Program-made: the position numbers and the translations under genes
Shown: in pieces, positions 8,182 through 18,196 of the stretch
How positions within the stretch are numbered: the first letter of the stretch is position 1
How the letters are laid out: every line of letters begins with the position of its first letter
Source: Isoptericola sp.
Lineage (GTDB): Bacteria > Actinomycetota > Actinomycetes > Actinomycetales > Cellulomonadaceae
Reading direction: 5' to 3'
NCBI GenBank assembly: GCA_031180595.1
Contig: JAPSLQ010000004.1
Coordinates: forward strand, 1 to 47,122
Length of the DNA: 47,122 nucleotides
The notes under the pieces: generated by a model
Told to the model about the DNA's origin: nothing
The model's database searches: none
The model's input: only the letters and a program-made list of their open reading frames with translations

Positions 8182-10328
8182 GCGGACGCTTCCTCTCCGG
8201 GCGCGCTCACGCCCTGGGCCTGGATGGCCGTGATGGCCACGGTGTTGACGATGTCCTGCACGAGGGCGCCGCGCGACAGGTCGTTGACGGGCTTGTTGAG
8301 ACCCTGCAGGACCGGCCCGACGGCGACCGCGCCCGCCGAGCGCTGGACGGCCTTGTAGGTGTTGTTCCCCGTGTTGAGGTCGGGGAACACGAAGACCGTC
8401 GCGCGCCCGGCCACCGACGACTCCGGCAGCTTCGAGGCCGCGACCGACGCGTCGACCGCGGCGTCGTACTGGATCGGTCCCTCGACCGAGAGGTCGGGCC
8501 GGCGCTCGCGCACGAGGTCGGTCGCCTCGCGCACCTTGTCGACGTCGGCGCCCGTGCCGGACGTGCCGGTCGAGTACGACAGCATCGCGATGCGCGGCTC
8601 GATGCCGAACTGCGCCGCGGTCTCCGCCGACGAGATCGCGATGTCGGCGAGCTCGGTCGCGGTCGGGTCGGGGATGACGGCGCAGTCGCCGTAGGCGAGC
8701 ACCCGGTCCTCGAGGCACATGAGGAACACCGACGACACGACCGAGACGTCGGGGGCCGTCTTGATGATCTCGAACGACGGCCGGATGGTGTGGGCCGTCG
8801 TGTGCGCGGCACCGGAGACCATGCCGTCCGCGAGCCCGAGGTGCACCATCATCGTGCCGAAGTACGACACGTCGGTCACGATCTCGCGCGCCCGCTCGAC
8901 GGTCATGCCCTTGTGCGCGCGCAGCCGCGCGTACTCGGTCGCCAAGCGCTCGACGTGCTCGGGGTCGGTGGGCGAGAGCACCGCCGCGGCGGCGATGTCG
9001 AGCCCCAGCTCGGCGGCGCGGTGCCGGATCCGGGTCTCGTCGCCGAGGATCACCAGGTCGGCGATGCCCCGGGCCAGCACGGTCGACGCCGCGCGCAGGA
9101 TGCGGTCGTCGTCGCCCTCGGGCAGGACGACCCGGCGCCGGTCGCCGCGCGCCCGCTCGATCAGCTCGTACTCGAACATCAGCGGCGTGACGACCGGCGT
9201 GCGCGGCACGTCGAGCCGCGCGAGCAGGGCCTCGCCGTCGACGGACCGCTCGAAGAGCGCGAGCGCGGTGTCGATCTTGCGGGTCGACGCCGCGGTGACC
9301 GCACCGCGCGTGCCGGCCGCGGCCCCGGCCGCCCGGAAGGTGCCGAGCTGCGTCGTGATGATCGGCACGTGCGGCTCGAGCGCGGCCACGAGCCGCGCCG
9401 ACGCGCCCTCGGGCACGTACCCGCCCGTCAGCACGATGCCCGCGATCGACGGGAACGACGTCGCGCTCTGCACGGCGAGCAGCCCGAGCACGACGTCGGT
9501 CCGGTCGCCCGGGGTGATGACCACCGCGCCGTCGGTCAGCCGGCCGAGCATGTGCTCGAACGTCATGGCGCCCACGAGCAGGTCGAGCGCCTCGCGCCCG
9601 AGCAGGTCGGGGTCCCCGTGCAGCAGCTCGCCACCGACGGCGCGCCGCAGCTGCTCGACGGTCGGGGCCTGCAGGAACGGCTCCTCGGGGATGGCCCACA
9701 CCGGGAGGTCCGCGTCGCCGGCCAGTCCCGCGAGGTCGACGTCGCCCGCGACGTCGCGGCCGGCCTCGGCCCACTCGGAGCGGTTCACGACGACGCCGAC
9801 CGGCTGCGCGTGGTTGGCGTGCAGCTCGCCGAGGCTGAGGCGCACGAGCGTGCGCACCTCCTCGGGGGAGCGCCCGCGGCCCGAGACCACGAGCAGGACG
9901 GGTGAGCCGAGGTTGGCCGCGACGCGCGCGTTGAAGGCCAGCTCCGTGGCCCCGGAGACGTCCGTGTAGTCGGTCCCGACCACGACGACGGCGTCGCACC
10001 GCGCCGCGACCTCGTGGTACCGGGCGACGATGCGCGACAGCGCCGCCTCGGGGTCCGCGTGGACGTCCTCGTAGGTGACGCCGACGGACTCCTCGTAGGA
10101 CAGGCCGACGCCGTCGTGCTCGAGCAGCATCTCGAGCACGTGGTCCCGCTCGGCCGGGGTCGCGTCGTCGTGCGGGCGCGAGCTCACGCGCGAGACGGCG
10201 CGGAACACCCCGACGCGCTGGACCTGACGGACCAGGAGGTCGAGCACGCCGAGCGCGACGGCCGACTTGCCGGTCTCGCCCTCGGGCGACGCGATGTAGA
10301 TGCTTCGGGTCCTGCTGTTCGATGTCAT
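8178..10328 (-). CDS. pta: Phosphate acetyltransferase (long form)
   Basis: 716 residues, the three-domain form as in E. coli. An N-terminal P-loop-like domain ([16 protein letters not shown], about 8-23) is followed by a central DRTGG domain ([20 protein letters not shown] region) and a C-terminal PTA/PTB catalytic domain from about residue 390 ([19 protein letters not shown], then [20 protein letters not shown] and [11 protein letters not shown]). It interconverts acetyl-phosphate and CoA with acetyl-CoA and phosphate. The ATG at 10328 lies 4 bases after the xfp stop, and the 3' end overlaps the ackA start. Together with Xfp it gives acetyl-CoA without passing through pyruvate. Confidence 0.95.
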   Translation of the reverse strand: MTSNSRTRSIYIASPEGETGKSAVALGVLDLLVRQVQRVGVFRAVSRVSSRPHDDATPAERDHVLEMLLEHDGVGLSYEESVGVTYEDVHADPEAALSRIVARYHEVAARCDAVVVVGTDYTDVSGATELAFNARVAANLGSPVLLVVSGRGRSPEEVRTLVRLSLGELHANHAQPVGVVVNRSEWAEAGRDVAGDVDLAGLAGDADLPVWAIPEEPFLQAPTVEQLRRAVGGELLHGDPDLLGREALDLLVGAMTFEHMLGRLTDGAVVITPGDRTDVVLGLLAVQSATSFPSIAGIVLTGGYVPEGASARLVAALEPHVPIITTQLGTFRAAGAAAGTRGAVTAASTRKIDTALALFERSVDGEALLARLDVPRTPVVTPLMFEYELIERARGDRRRVVLPEGDDDRILRAASTVLARGIADLVILGDETRIRHRAAELGLDIAAAAVLSPTDPEHVERLATEYARLRAHKGMTVERAREIVTDVSYFGTMMVHLGLADGMVSGAAHTTAHTIRPSFEIIKTAPDVSVVSSVFLMCLEDRVLAYGDCAVIPDPTATELADIAISSAETAAQFGIEPRIAMLSYSTGTSGTGADVDKVREATDLVRERRPDLSVEGPIQYDAAVDASVAASKLPESSVAGRATVFVFPDLNTGNNTYKAVQRSAGAVAVGPVLQGLNKPVNDLSRGALVQDIVNTVAITAIQAQGVSAPGEEASA

Positions 10329-10332
10329 GCGC

Positions 10333-12822
10333 TCACTCGTTGTCGCCGCCGGTGTCCTGCGCGCCCGCGTACTGCGGGCCGCCTTCCGAGGTCGCGGTCT
10401 GGCCGACGTCGGGCCACACCCAGTCGCGGACCTCGGGGATGTCCTCGCCGTGCTCGCGGGTCCAGGCACGGGCGCGCAGCCGGGCGTCGACCATCTTCTG
10501 GCGCAGCCCCGCCTGCGCCTGGCCCAGCCCGGGCACGCGGTCGATGACGTCGATGACGAGGTGGTACCGGTCGACGTCGTTGAGCATCACCATGTCGAAC
10601 GGCGTCGTCGTCGTGCCCTCCTCCTTGTACCCGCGCACGTGGAGGTTCGCGTGGCCGCGCCGGCGGTACGTGAGGCGGTGGATCAGCCACGGGTAGCCGT
10701 GGTAGGCGAAGACGATCGGCCTGTCGCTGGTGAAGAGGCCGTCGAACTCGGTGTCCGACATGCCGTGCGGGTGCTCGCGCTCGTCCTGCAGCCGCATGAG
10801 GTCCACGACGTTGACCACCCGGACCTTCAGGTCGGGCAGCTCGCGCCGCAGGATGTCGGCCGCGGCGAGGACCTCGAGCGTCGGGACGTCGCCCGCGGCC
10901 GCGAGGACGACGTCGGGGTCCTCGCCGGGCACCTCCGTGCCCGCCCACTCCCAGATGCCCAGGCCGCGCGTGCAGTGCTCGATCGCGTCCTCCATCGACA
11001 GGAACTGGGGCGCCGGCTGCTTGCCCGCCACCACGACGTTGACGTACTGCCGGCTGCGCAGGCAGTGGTCGTACGTGCTCAGCAGCGTGTTGGCGTCCGG
11101 CGGGAGGTACACACGGACGATCTCGGCCTTCTTGTTGACGACGTGGTCGATGAAGCCCGGGTCCTGGTGGCTGAAGCCGTTGTGGTCCTGGCGCCACACG
11201 TGGCTCGACAGCAGGTAGTTGAGGCTCGCGATCGGCCGCCGCCACGGGATGTGGTTCGTGACCTTGAGCCACTTGGCGTGCTGGTTGAACATCGAGTCGA
11301 CGATGTGGATGAACGCCTCGTAGCAGTTGAACAGGCCGTGCCGCCCGGTGAGCAGGTAGCCCTCGAGCCATCCCTGGCACTGGTGCTCCGAGAGCATCTC
11401 CATGACGCGGCCCGCGCGGGCCAGGTGCTCGTCGACCTCGGGCCCGACGATCTCGGCGTCCCACTGCTTGTCGGTGGCGTCGTAGACGGCCTGCAGGCGG
11501 TTCGACGCCGTCTCGTCGGGCCCGAAGATCCGGAAGTTGTCCGGGTTGCGGCGGATCACGTCGGTGAGCCACGCCCCGAGGACGCGCGGCGCCTCGGCGA
11601 CGGCGCCGGCGGGCGCGGGGACGTCGACCGCGTAGTCGCGGAAGTCCGGCAGGCGCAGGTCGCGCAGCAGCAGACCGCCGTTGGCGTGCGGGTTGTCGCT
11701 CATCCGCAGGGGGCCCGCCGGCGTGACCGCGGCGATGTCGTCGAGCAGGCGGCCGTCGTCGCCGAACAGCTCCTCGGGGCGGTACGAGCGCAGCCAGTCC
11801 TCGAGCGTGCGCAGGTGCTCCTCGGTGTCGCGGGCGCTCGCGAGCGGCACCTGGTGCGCGCGCCACGAGCCGGTCGTCTTCTTGCCGTCGATCTCGGCGG
11901 GGCCCGACCAGCCCTTGGGCGTGCGGAAGACGATCATCGGCCAGCGCGGGCGCGACAGGTCGCCGTCGGCGGCGCGGGCCTTGATCGCCGCGATCTCGTC
12001 GAGCACCTCGTCGAGGAGCGCCGCGAACCGGCGGTGCACCTCGGCGGGTGGCTCGTCCGGGTCGTACCCGCCCTCGAAGAAGTACGGCTCGTGCCCGTAG
12101 CCGACCATGAGGTCGCGCAGCTCGTCGGCGGGGATGCGGTCCAGGACCGTCGGGTTCGCGATCTTGTACCCGTTGAGGTGCAGGATCGGCAGCACGACGC
12201 CGTCCTGCGCGGGGTTGAGGAACTTGTTGGAGTGCCAGCTCGTGGCGAGGGGGCCGGTCTCGGCCTCGCCGTCGCCCACGACGGCGGCCACGAGCAGGTC
12301 GGGGTTGTCGAACGCCGCGCCGTACGCGTGGCTCAGCGCGTAGCCGAGCTCGCCGCCCTCGTGGATCGACCCGGGCGTCTCGGGCGCCACGTGCGACGGG
12401 ATCCCGCCCGGGAACGAGAACTGCCTGAACAGCCGGCGCATGCCCTCGGCGTCCTGGGTGACGTCCGAGTAGACCTCGGAGTAGGTCCCCTCGAGGTAGG
12501 CGCTCGCCACCAGGCCGGGGCCCCCGTGGCCGGGTCCGGTGATGTAGATCGTCGACTGCTCGCGCGCCTTGATCGCGCGCGACAGGTGCGCGTAGAGGAA
12601 CGTCAGTCCCGGCGTCGTGCCCCAGTGCCCGAGCAGGCGCGGCTTGACGTGGTCGCGCGTGAGCGGCTCGCGCAGCAGCGGGTTGTCGAGCAGGTAGATC
12701 TGGCCGACCGACAGGTAGTTGGCGGCCCGCCACCACCGGTCGAGACGCTCGAGGTCGCCGGGGGAGAGCTCCGCGACGCCCGTGGAGCGCCAGGCGGACG
12801 AGCTCGTGGTCGTGGTGGTCAT
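10333..12822 (-). CDS. xfp: Xylulose-5-phosphate/fructose-6-phosphate phosphoketolase
   Basis: 829 residues, standard length. This ThDP enzyme cleaves xylulose-5-P (or fructose-6-P) with phosphate to acetyl-phosphate plus glyceraldehyde-3-P (or erythrose-4-P). Landmarks are [20 protein letters not shown], the GHWGTTPGL loop, [30 protein letters not shown], the ThDP/Mg motif [20 protein letters not shown], and GNPHAN-like SDNPHANGG. The start ATG 12822 has GGGAG 8 bases upstream; the longer open frame upstream lacks family similarity. It is first in the operon with pta and ackA. A perfect 18-bp palindrome lies in its leader. Confidence 0.95.
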   Translation of the reverse strand: MTTTTTSSSAWRSTGVAELSPGDLERLDRWWRAANYLSVGQIYLLDNPLLREPLTRDHVKPRLLGHWGTTPGLTFLYAHLSRAIKAREQSTIYITGPGHGGPGLVASAYLEGTYSEVYSDVTQDAEGMRRLFRQFSFPGGIPSHVAPETPGSIHEGGELGYALSHAYGAAFDNPDLLVAAVVGDGEAETGPLATSWHSNKFLNPAQDGVVLPILHLNGYKIANPTVLDRIPADELRDLMVGYGHEPYFFEGGYDPDEPPAEVHRRFAALLDEVLDEIAAIKARAADGDLSRPRWPMIVFRTPKGWSGPAEIDGKKTTGSWRAHQVPLASARDTEEHLRTLEDWLRSYRPEELFGDDGRLLDDIAAVTPAGPLRMSDNPHANGGLLLRDLRLPDFRDYAVDVPAPAGAVAEAPRVLGAWLTDVIRRNPDNFRIFGPDETASNRLQAVYDATDKQWDAEIVGPEVDEHLARAGRVMEMLSEHQCQGWLEGYLLTGRHGLFNCYEAFIHIVDSMFNQHAKWLKVTNHIPWRRPIASLNYLLSSHVWRQDHNGFSHQDPGFIDHVVNKKAEIVRVYLPPDANTLLSTYDHCLRSRQYVNVVVAGKQPAPQFLSMEDAIEHCTRGLGIWEWAGTEVPGEDPDVVLAAAGDVPTLEVLAAADILRRELPDLKVRVVNVVDLMRLQDEREHPHGMSDTEFDGLFTSDRPIVFAYHGYPWLIHRLTYRRRGHANLHVRGYKEEGTTTTPFDMVMLNDVDRYHLVIDVIDRVPGLGQAQAGLRQKMVDARLRARAWTREHGEDIPEVRDWVWPDVGQTATSEGGPQYAGAQDTGGDNE

Positions 12823-12854
12823 CGCGCGCTCCCTGGGAGTGGGGGACCGGGATC

Positions 12855-12872
12855 GGCGGGCCGCGGCCCGCC
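12855..12872. promoter_or_regulatory. Perfect 18-bp palindrome upstream of xfp
   Basis: GGCGGGCCGCGGCCCGCC reads the same on both strands. It is centred about 41 bases before the xfp start codon, in the 184-base divergent gap between xfp and the SURF1 gene. It could be a repressor site or a strong mRNA hairpin; the GC bias of the genome lowers its significance. Confidence 0.45.
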
Positions 12873-12994
12873 GCGCCTTCATTCCACCCCAGGCACCGCC
12901 GCGGCGCAGCACGACGGGCGGACCGGGCGAGTGACATCGATCTGGCAGGTCGTCAGGTGCGTGCACCGATTCCGGCGCACGGGTCCCGGGCGGA

Positions 12995-13000
12995 TACCGT
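12995..13000 (+). promoter_or_regulatory. -10 hexamer of the SURF1 gene
   Basis: TACCGT with 6 bases before GTG 13007 (leaderless layout). Confidence 0.6.
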
Positions 13001-13006
13001 GGAGCC

Positions 13007-13918
13007 GTGACCAGCCCGGTGCCCGCGCGCAGGTCGTTCTGGGCGGTGGCCACCCAGCCCCGCATGATCGGCATCCTGCTCCTTCTCCTCCTCGCCGCCG
13101 CCGCGTGCGCGCGCCTGGGGGTCTGGCAGCTCGACCGCGCGTACGAGCGCGCCCAGCTGGCCGCCCAGCAGGAGGCGGCCGAGGCGCGGGCGTCCGGACC
13201 CTCCGGGCTCGGCGAGCTGCTCCCGCCGCAGACCGGCTTCCCCGGCGAGCTCGTCGGTCGGGAGGTGTGGGTCAGCGGCACCTACGAGGCCGAGGGCCAG
13301 ATGCTCGTCACGGGCCGCGCGCTCGACGGCCGGACCGGCTACCTGGTTCTCACGCCCCTGCGGGTGTCCGACGACGGCACGTCCGGCGAGTCGTGGGCGG
13401 CGCTGTCCGGTGCGCCGGTGCTGCCGGTGGTGCGCGGCTGGGTCGCCTCGCCCGACGAGGCGTCCGCGCTCGCGGTGCCCGACGGCGAGGTCCGCGTGAC
13501 CGGGTGGCTGCAGGCGTCGGAGTCGACGTCGGGCGTACCGGCCGGCGAGGACGACCGTGCCGACCAGGGCGGCCCGCCGACGACGGACGCGATCGCCACG
13601 GGCGCGCTCGTGAACAGGTGGGGCGGGCCCATCTACACGGGGTACGTGGTGCTCACGTCGTCCGACCCTGAGCAGGTGCCGCCCGCCGAGGGCGGCCCCG
13701 CGCCGCTGCCCCGCCCGGTGATCGAGGGCGGCTCGGGCGTCAACCTGCAGAACGTCTTCTACGCGCTGCAGTGGTGGGTGTTCGGGCTGTTCGCGGTCGC
13801 GCTGTGGGTGCGGCTCGTGCGCGACGAGATGGCGGGCGGGCGTCCAGCGGGGCCCCGGCGCCGGGACACGGGCTCGGACGACCCGGTCGGCGCGGGCATC
13901 GCCGGCCTGCCCGGCTGA
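13007..13918 (+). CDS. SURF1-family cytochrome oxidase biogenesis protein
   Basis: 303 residues. An N-terminal membrane helix (about 19-37) is followed by [12 protein letters not shown], the family's W-Q-x-x-R signature, then a soluble extracytoplasmic domain (about 45-250; [33 protein letters not shown]). A C-terminal helix (about 250-270; [20 protein letters not shown]) ends the conserved part. SURF1 proteins help insert heme a into aa3-type oxidases. The start is supported by the upstream -10 hexamer. The gene is divergent from xfp and its end faces thiE across 24 bases. Confidence 0.9.
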   Translation: MTSPVPARRSFWAVATQPRMIGILLLLLLAAAACARLGVWQLDRAYERAQLAAQQEAAEARASGPSGLGELLPPQTGFPGELVGREVWVSGTYEAEGQMLVTGRALDGRTGYLVLTPLRVSDDGTSGESWAALSGAPVLPVVRGWVASPDEASALAVPDGEVRVTGWLQASESTSGVPAGEDDRADQGGPPTTDAIATGALVNRWGGPIYTGYVVLTSSDPEQVPPAEGGPAPLPRPVIEGGSGVNLQNVFYALQWWVFGLFAVALWVRLVRDEMAGGRPAGPRRRDTGSDDPVGAGIAGLPG

Positions 13919-13942
13919 CGGGCACGGGCCGGCCCGGGCCCG

Positions 13943-14623
13943 TCAGCCCGCCGGAAGGCGCTCGCGCAGCTCGCGTGCGGCCCGCTCCGGGTCCGTCGCC
14001 TGCGTCAGGGCGCGCACGACGACGATCCGCTCCGCCCCGGCGTCGAGCACCGCGTCGAGGCGCTCCGCGTCGATGCCGCCGATCGCGAACCACGGCGTGG
14101 ACGGACGGGCGGCGGCGACCTCGCGCAGGAGCTCGAGCCCCACGGCGGCGCGCCCCGGCTTGGTCGGGGTGGCCCACAGCGGTCCGACGCAGAAGTAGTC
14201 GACGTCCGGGTCGGCGTCGGCGGCCGACGCCTGCGCCGCCGAGTGGGTCGAGCGCCCGAGGACCGGCCCGGGCCCGAGCAGCGTGCGCACGGCGGCGACC
14301 GGGAGGTCGCGCTGCCCCGTGTGCACGACGGGTGCGCCCGTGAGGGACGCGACGTCGGCACGGTCGTTGACCGCCCACAGCGCGCCGTGCTCGGTCGCCA
14401 CCCGCGCGACGAGCTCCTGCAGCTCGAGCTCGCGCGCGACGTCGAGCGTCTTGTCCCGCAGCTGCACGACGTCGACCCCTCCCGCGAGCACCGCGTGCAG
14501 GAAGTCCTCGAGGTCGCCGCGGTCCTCGCGCGCGTCGGTGCACAGGTAGAGGCGTGCGGCCCGGAGGCGGGTGCGCAGGTCGGCGCCGGCCGTCGCGGGT
14601 CCGGTGGACGAGGTCGTGGTCAC
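13943..14623 (-). CDS. thiE: Thiamine-phosphate synthase
   Basis: 226 residues. It joins the thiazole phosphate made by ThiG with the pyrimidine HMP-PP to give thiamine phosphate. Motifs are [54 protein letters not shown] and WFAIGGID, all in the expected TIM-barrel order. I place the start at GTG 14623 because TACGCT lies 7 bases upstream, the same leaderless layout as many genes here. GTG 14641 would add six residues but has no comparable signal. It is divergent from the riboswitch-controlled thiO operon. Confidence 0.93.
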   Translation of the reverse strand: MTTTSSTGPATAGADLRTRLRAARLYLCTDAREDRGDLEDFLHAVLAGGVDVVQLRDKTLDVARELELQELVARVATEHGALWAVNDRADVASLTGAPVVHTGQRDLPVAAVRTLLGPGPVLGRSTHSAAQASAADADPDVDYFCVGPLWATPTKPGRAAVGLELLREVAAARPSTPWFAIGGIDAERLDAVLDAGAERIVVVRALTQATDPERAARELRERLPAG

Positions 14624-14630
14624 GGCGGCC

Positions 14631-14636
14631 AGCGTA
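14631..14636 (-). promoter_or_regulatory. -10 hexamer of thiE
   Basis: TACGCT on the minus strand with 7 bases before GTG 14623. Confidence 0.55.
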
Positions 14637-14650
14637 GCCACCGGCCTCGG

Positions 14651-14656
14651 TAGGGT
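14651..14656 (+). promoter_or_regulatory. -10 hexamer of the thiO-thiS-thiG operon
   Basis: TAGGGT on the plus strand. It puts the transcript start near 14663, at the 5' edge of the TPP aptamer. It is 14 bases from the oppositely oriented thiE -10. Confidence 0.55.
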
Positions 14657-14663
14657 GGACCCC

Positions 14664-14745
14664 GCACGGGAGCCCCGGCCGGGGCTGAGAGGGCGCGGAG
14701 CGCCGACCGTCGAACCTGATCTGGGTCATGCCAGCGAAGGGAGCG
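14664..14745 (+). ncRNA. TPP riboswitch (THI element)
   Basis: All conserved blocks of the THI box appear in order: CGGGAGCC at the 5' side, the GCCCC/GGGGC stem, CTGAGAGG (14685-14692), GACC, AACCTGAT, CTGGGTCATGCCAGCG (14721-14736) and the closing AAGGGAG (14737-14743). Binding of thiamine pyrophosphate folds the aptamer and closes P1. The 3' conserved strand itself carries the Shine-Dalgarno sequence (AGGGAG, 6 bases before ATG 14750), so control is most simply by hiding the ribosome site of thiO. Confidence 0.96.
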
Positions 14746-14749
14746 CAGC

Positions 14750-15961
14750 ATGGAGACGTCGACCGGCTCGACGACCGACGTCGTCGTCGTGGGTGCCGGG
14801 ATCGTCGGCGCCGCGGTGGCGTGGCGTGCCGCGCGTGCGGGGCTCGAGGTCACCGTGCTGGACCCGGCGCCCGGTGACGGCGCCACGCGGGCGGCCGCAG
14901 GCATGCTCGCCCCGGTCAGCGAGACGTGGTTCGGCGAGGAGGCGGCGGTCCGGCTCGGCCTCGCCGGGCAGGCCGCGTGGCCCGGCTTCGCCGAGGAGCT
15001 GGCCGCCGAGACCGGGACGGACCCGGGGCTGCGGTCGACCGGCACGCTCGTCGTCGCCTACGACGCCGACGACGCCGCGCACCTGCGCCGCTGGCTCGCG
15101 CTGCACGCACGCTGGTCGCTCGGGTCGGTCGAGCTCGGCCCGGCCGAGGCCCGCCGGCGCGAGCCCTTGCTCGGGGCGCGCTCGAGCGGCGCCGCGTGGG
15201 TGCCGGACGACCACGTCGCGGACCCGCGCGCGACCCACGCCGCGCTCATGTCCGCCCTGCGCGCCCGCCGCGAGGCCTGCGTCGTGCGCCGGGCGGCCGC
15301 ACGCCTCGCGCTGGACGTGCGCGGCGCCGTCGCCGGCGTGGTCGACGACGCCGGGCGGACGCACCGGGCCGGTGCGGTCGTCCTCGCGTCGGGGTGGCGC
15401 GCGGCCGAGCTCGTGTCCGGCCTGCCCGTCGCGGTCCCGGTGCGGCCGGTGCGCGGCCAGACGCTGCGCCTCGACGCCGGACCCGAGGGGGCGCCCGCGC
15501 ACGTGGTGCGCGGCATCGTGCAGGGGCGGCCGGTGTACGTGGTGCCGCGGGCGCCCGGCACGGGGCGGGGCCCCGGCGCGACGCCCGAGCACCGCGAGGT
15601 CGTCGTCGGCGCGACCAGCGAGGAGGGGCCCGACGACCGCCGGGCCGCCGCCGGCGGGGTGTTCGCGCTCCTGCGGGACGCCCGCGCGCTGCTGCCCGCC
15701 CTGGACGAGGCCGCGCTCGTCGAGGCGACGCCGCGGGCACGGCCCGGGACGCCCGACAACCTCCCGCTCGTCGGCCCGACCGACGTGCCCGGGCTGCACC
15801 TGGCCGCCGGCCACTACCGCAACGGGGTGCTCCTCGCGCCCCTCACCGCCGAGGCCGTGGTCGCCGGGCTGGAGGGCGACGACCCGCCGCCCGCGCTCGC
15901 GGCCGCCGACCCGCGCCGCTTCGCGCCCGCGACCCCTCCGACCCCTCTGCCTGGAGCCTGA
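14750..15961 (+). CDS. thiO: Glycine oxidase ThiO
   Basis: 403 residues. This FAD-dependent D-amino-acid-oxidase-fold enzyme oxidises glycine to iminoglycine (dehydroglycine) for thiazole synthesis in aerobes. The dinucleotide-binding motif DVVVVGAGIVGAAVAWRAAR is at about 10-29, AAAGMLAPVSE at about 48, VRPVRGQTLRL mid-protein, and the C-terminal GHYRNGVLLAPLTAEAVV matches the family. The ATG 14750 follows the riboswitch Shine-Dalgarno sequence. It is first in thiO-thiS-thiG, 3 bases before thiS. No thiC or thiD lies in the window. Confidence 0.93.
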   Translation: METSTGSTTDVVVVGAGIVGAAVAWRAARAGLEVTVLDPAPGDGATRAAAGMLAPVSETWFGEEAAVRLGLAGQAAWPGFAEELAAETGTDPGLRSTGTLVVAYDADDAAHLRRWLALHARWSLGSVELGPAEARRREPLLGARSSGAAWVPDDHVADPRATHAALMSALRARREACVVRRAAARLALDVRGAVAGVVDDAGRTHRAGAVVLASGWRAAELVSGLPVAVPVRPVRGQTLRLDAGPEGAPAHVVRGIVQGRPVYVVPRAPGTGRGPGATPEHREVVVGATSEEGPDDRRAAAGGVFALLRDARALLPALDEAALVEATPRARPGTPDNLPLVGPTDVPGLHLAAGHYRNGVLLAPLTAEAVVAGLEGDDPPPALAAADPRRFAPATPPTPLPGA

Positions 15962-15964
15962 CCC

Positions 15965-17025
<1,061 letters not shown>

Positions 17026-17030
17026 CTCCG

Positions 17031-17095
17031 GCAACGTCGGTGCTGACTCTTTCCTCGAGCGGCCGGTTTACGGAAAGAGTCAGCACGCACGTTGC
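17031..17095. repeat. Long two-part hairpin between thiG and the DUF559 gene
   Basis: The inner arms 17040-17054 and 17072-17086 are perfect 15-base complements (GTGCTGACTCTTTCC against its reverse complement) around a 17-base loop. The outer arms GCAACGT (17031-17037) and ACGTTGC (17089-17095) extend the stem after a 2x2 internal mismatch. There is no T tract, so it is not a textbook intrinsic terminator. The arms are less GC-rich than the surroundings. The right arm is partly repeated at 18169-18193, beyond the next gene. Confidence 0.9.
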
Positions 17096-17148
17096 GGACC
17101 TGTGGATGATGACGGCCGGATGGGTGGTGCCTCTGGTGTCCTGGCCGC

Positions 17149-18168
17149 GTGCCTCGCCGCGCCGAACCCGTACCCCCGGAGGTGCTGCGTGTCGCGCGGC
17201 ACCAGGAGGGGCTCGTCACGCTGCGCCAGTGCCTGGCGCGCGGCATGACCGCCAGGCAGGTCACGCGACGGGCCGAGCGCAAGGAGTGGGAGCGCGTCGC
17301 TCGCGGCGTGTACGACACCGGGACCGTGCAGCCGGAGACGCTGTCGGCCGCCTACGACCACCGGAGGAGAAGGACCGCGCTTCTCGGCCCGCTCGCGCAC
17401 CCCGGGGCGGCGGCGGTGGGCGTCTCGGCGCTGGTTCTGCACGGCGTCCACGGTGCACCGATCGAGTTCGAGCCTGAGGTCGCCGTCGGGCTGGCACGGC
17501 CGCGGCTGGGCGACGGTCCGGTGCGGGTGCGCCGGATCCTCGTGCCGGAGACGGTCGAGGTCGACGGAGTTCCGTGCGCGCCCCTCGTCGACGCGTTCGC
17601 GCTCGCCGTCCCGCAGGTCGGCCGGCTCGACGCCGTCGCGATGCTCGACTCCGCGCGTCACCAGGGTCTGCTCTCGGACGAGGGCCTCAGGAGGGCGTGC
17701 CACGCCACCACGGGCCGTCCTGGGACCCGGCGCAGCCGGGAATGGTGGGGGCAGTCCGATCCGCGGGCGGAGTCACCGGCCGAGTCGTGGGCGCGACTGA
17801 CGTGCGCCGACCGTGGGTGCCCGCCCGACACGCTGCAGCTGTGGGTCGTGAACAGCCGTGGAGACCGGTTGGCACGCGTCGACATGGCGTGGGCCCTCCC
17901 CGGCGGCGGGGTGCTCCTGGTCGAGATCGACGGACGGGAGGTGCACAGCCGGCCGGAGGCGCTCGTGGGGGATCGGCGCCGCCAGAACCGGATCGACACA
18001 CGCAGCACCGTCGTGCGGCGCTTCACCGGCTCCGAGGCGCGCGACGGGACGGCGGCCGCCGAGGTTCGTCAGGTTCTGACGGCCGCCCGCTGGACCCCGC
18101 GCCCTGTGCCTGACGACGTCGCCTACTGCATCGAGCGTGCTGGTTTCGTCCCCAAGCCCTGGCTATGA
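17149..18168 (+). CDS. AbiEi-type N-terminal domain plus DUF559 (Vsr/PD-(D/E)XK-like) protein
   Basis: 339 residues. The N-terminal part (about 11-60: EGLVTLRQCLARGMTARQV, then WERVARGVYDTG) is the winged-helix domain found in AbiEi-type antitoxins. The C-terminal part (about 205-315) is DUF559, related to very-short-patch-repair and restriction nucleases, with the acidic pattern Glu212, Asp245, Glu259-x-Asp261 (EIDGREVHSR), His266, Asp275 and RRRQN. No AbiEii-type toxin gene is adjacent. Such orphan genes are frequent in actinobacteria and have no settled function. The GTG 17149 start has no evident ribosome site. The gene sits between the thi operon and moeZ, bracketed by related repeats, which suggests an inserted unit. 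Confidence 0.85.
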   Translation: MPRRAEPVPPEVLRVARHQEGLVTLRQCLARGMTARQVTRRAERKEWERVARGVYDTGTVQPETLSAAYDHRRRRTALLGPLAHPGAAAVGVSALVLHGVHGAPIEFEPEVAVGLARPRLGDGPVRVRRILVPETVEVDGVPCAPLVDAFALAVPQVGRLDAVAMLDSARHQGLLSDEGLRRACHATTGRPGTRRSREWWGQSDPRAESPAESWARLTCADRGCPPDTLQLWVVNSRGDRLARVDMAWALPGGGVLLVEIDGREVHSRPEALVGDRRRQNRIDTRSTVVRRFTGSEARDGTAAAEVRQVLTAARWTPRPVPDDVAYCIERAGFVPKPWL

Positions 18169-18193
18169 GGAAGGTTCCAGCACGGGGGTTGCG
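18169..18193 (+). repeat. 25-mer related to the right side of the thiG-proximal hairpin
   Basis: Begins at the base after the DUF559 stop. It aligns without gaps to 17072-17096, sharing GGAA, CAGCACG and GTTGCG (18 of 25 positions identical). Together they bracket the DUF559 gene as imperfect direct repeats. Confidence 0.5.
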
Positions 18194-18196
18194 TCG

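Noticed and set aside
6907-9999. Continuous minus-strand frame running from within pta through ackA
   Set aside because: Only the part from 8181 downstream resembles acetate kinase. The upstream part is the wrong frame of pta.
13943-14641. thiE starting at GTG 14641
   Set aside because: GTG 14623 has the -10 hexamer at leaderless spacing. The longer start lacks any signal and approaches the riboswitch promoter.
17031-17095. Classical intrinsic terminator after thiG
   Set aside because: The loop is 17 bases, the stem is interrupted, and no T run follows. I therefore list it as a repeat hairpin, although it may still stop transcription.
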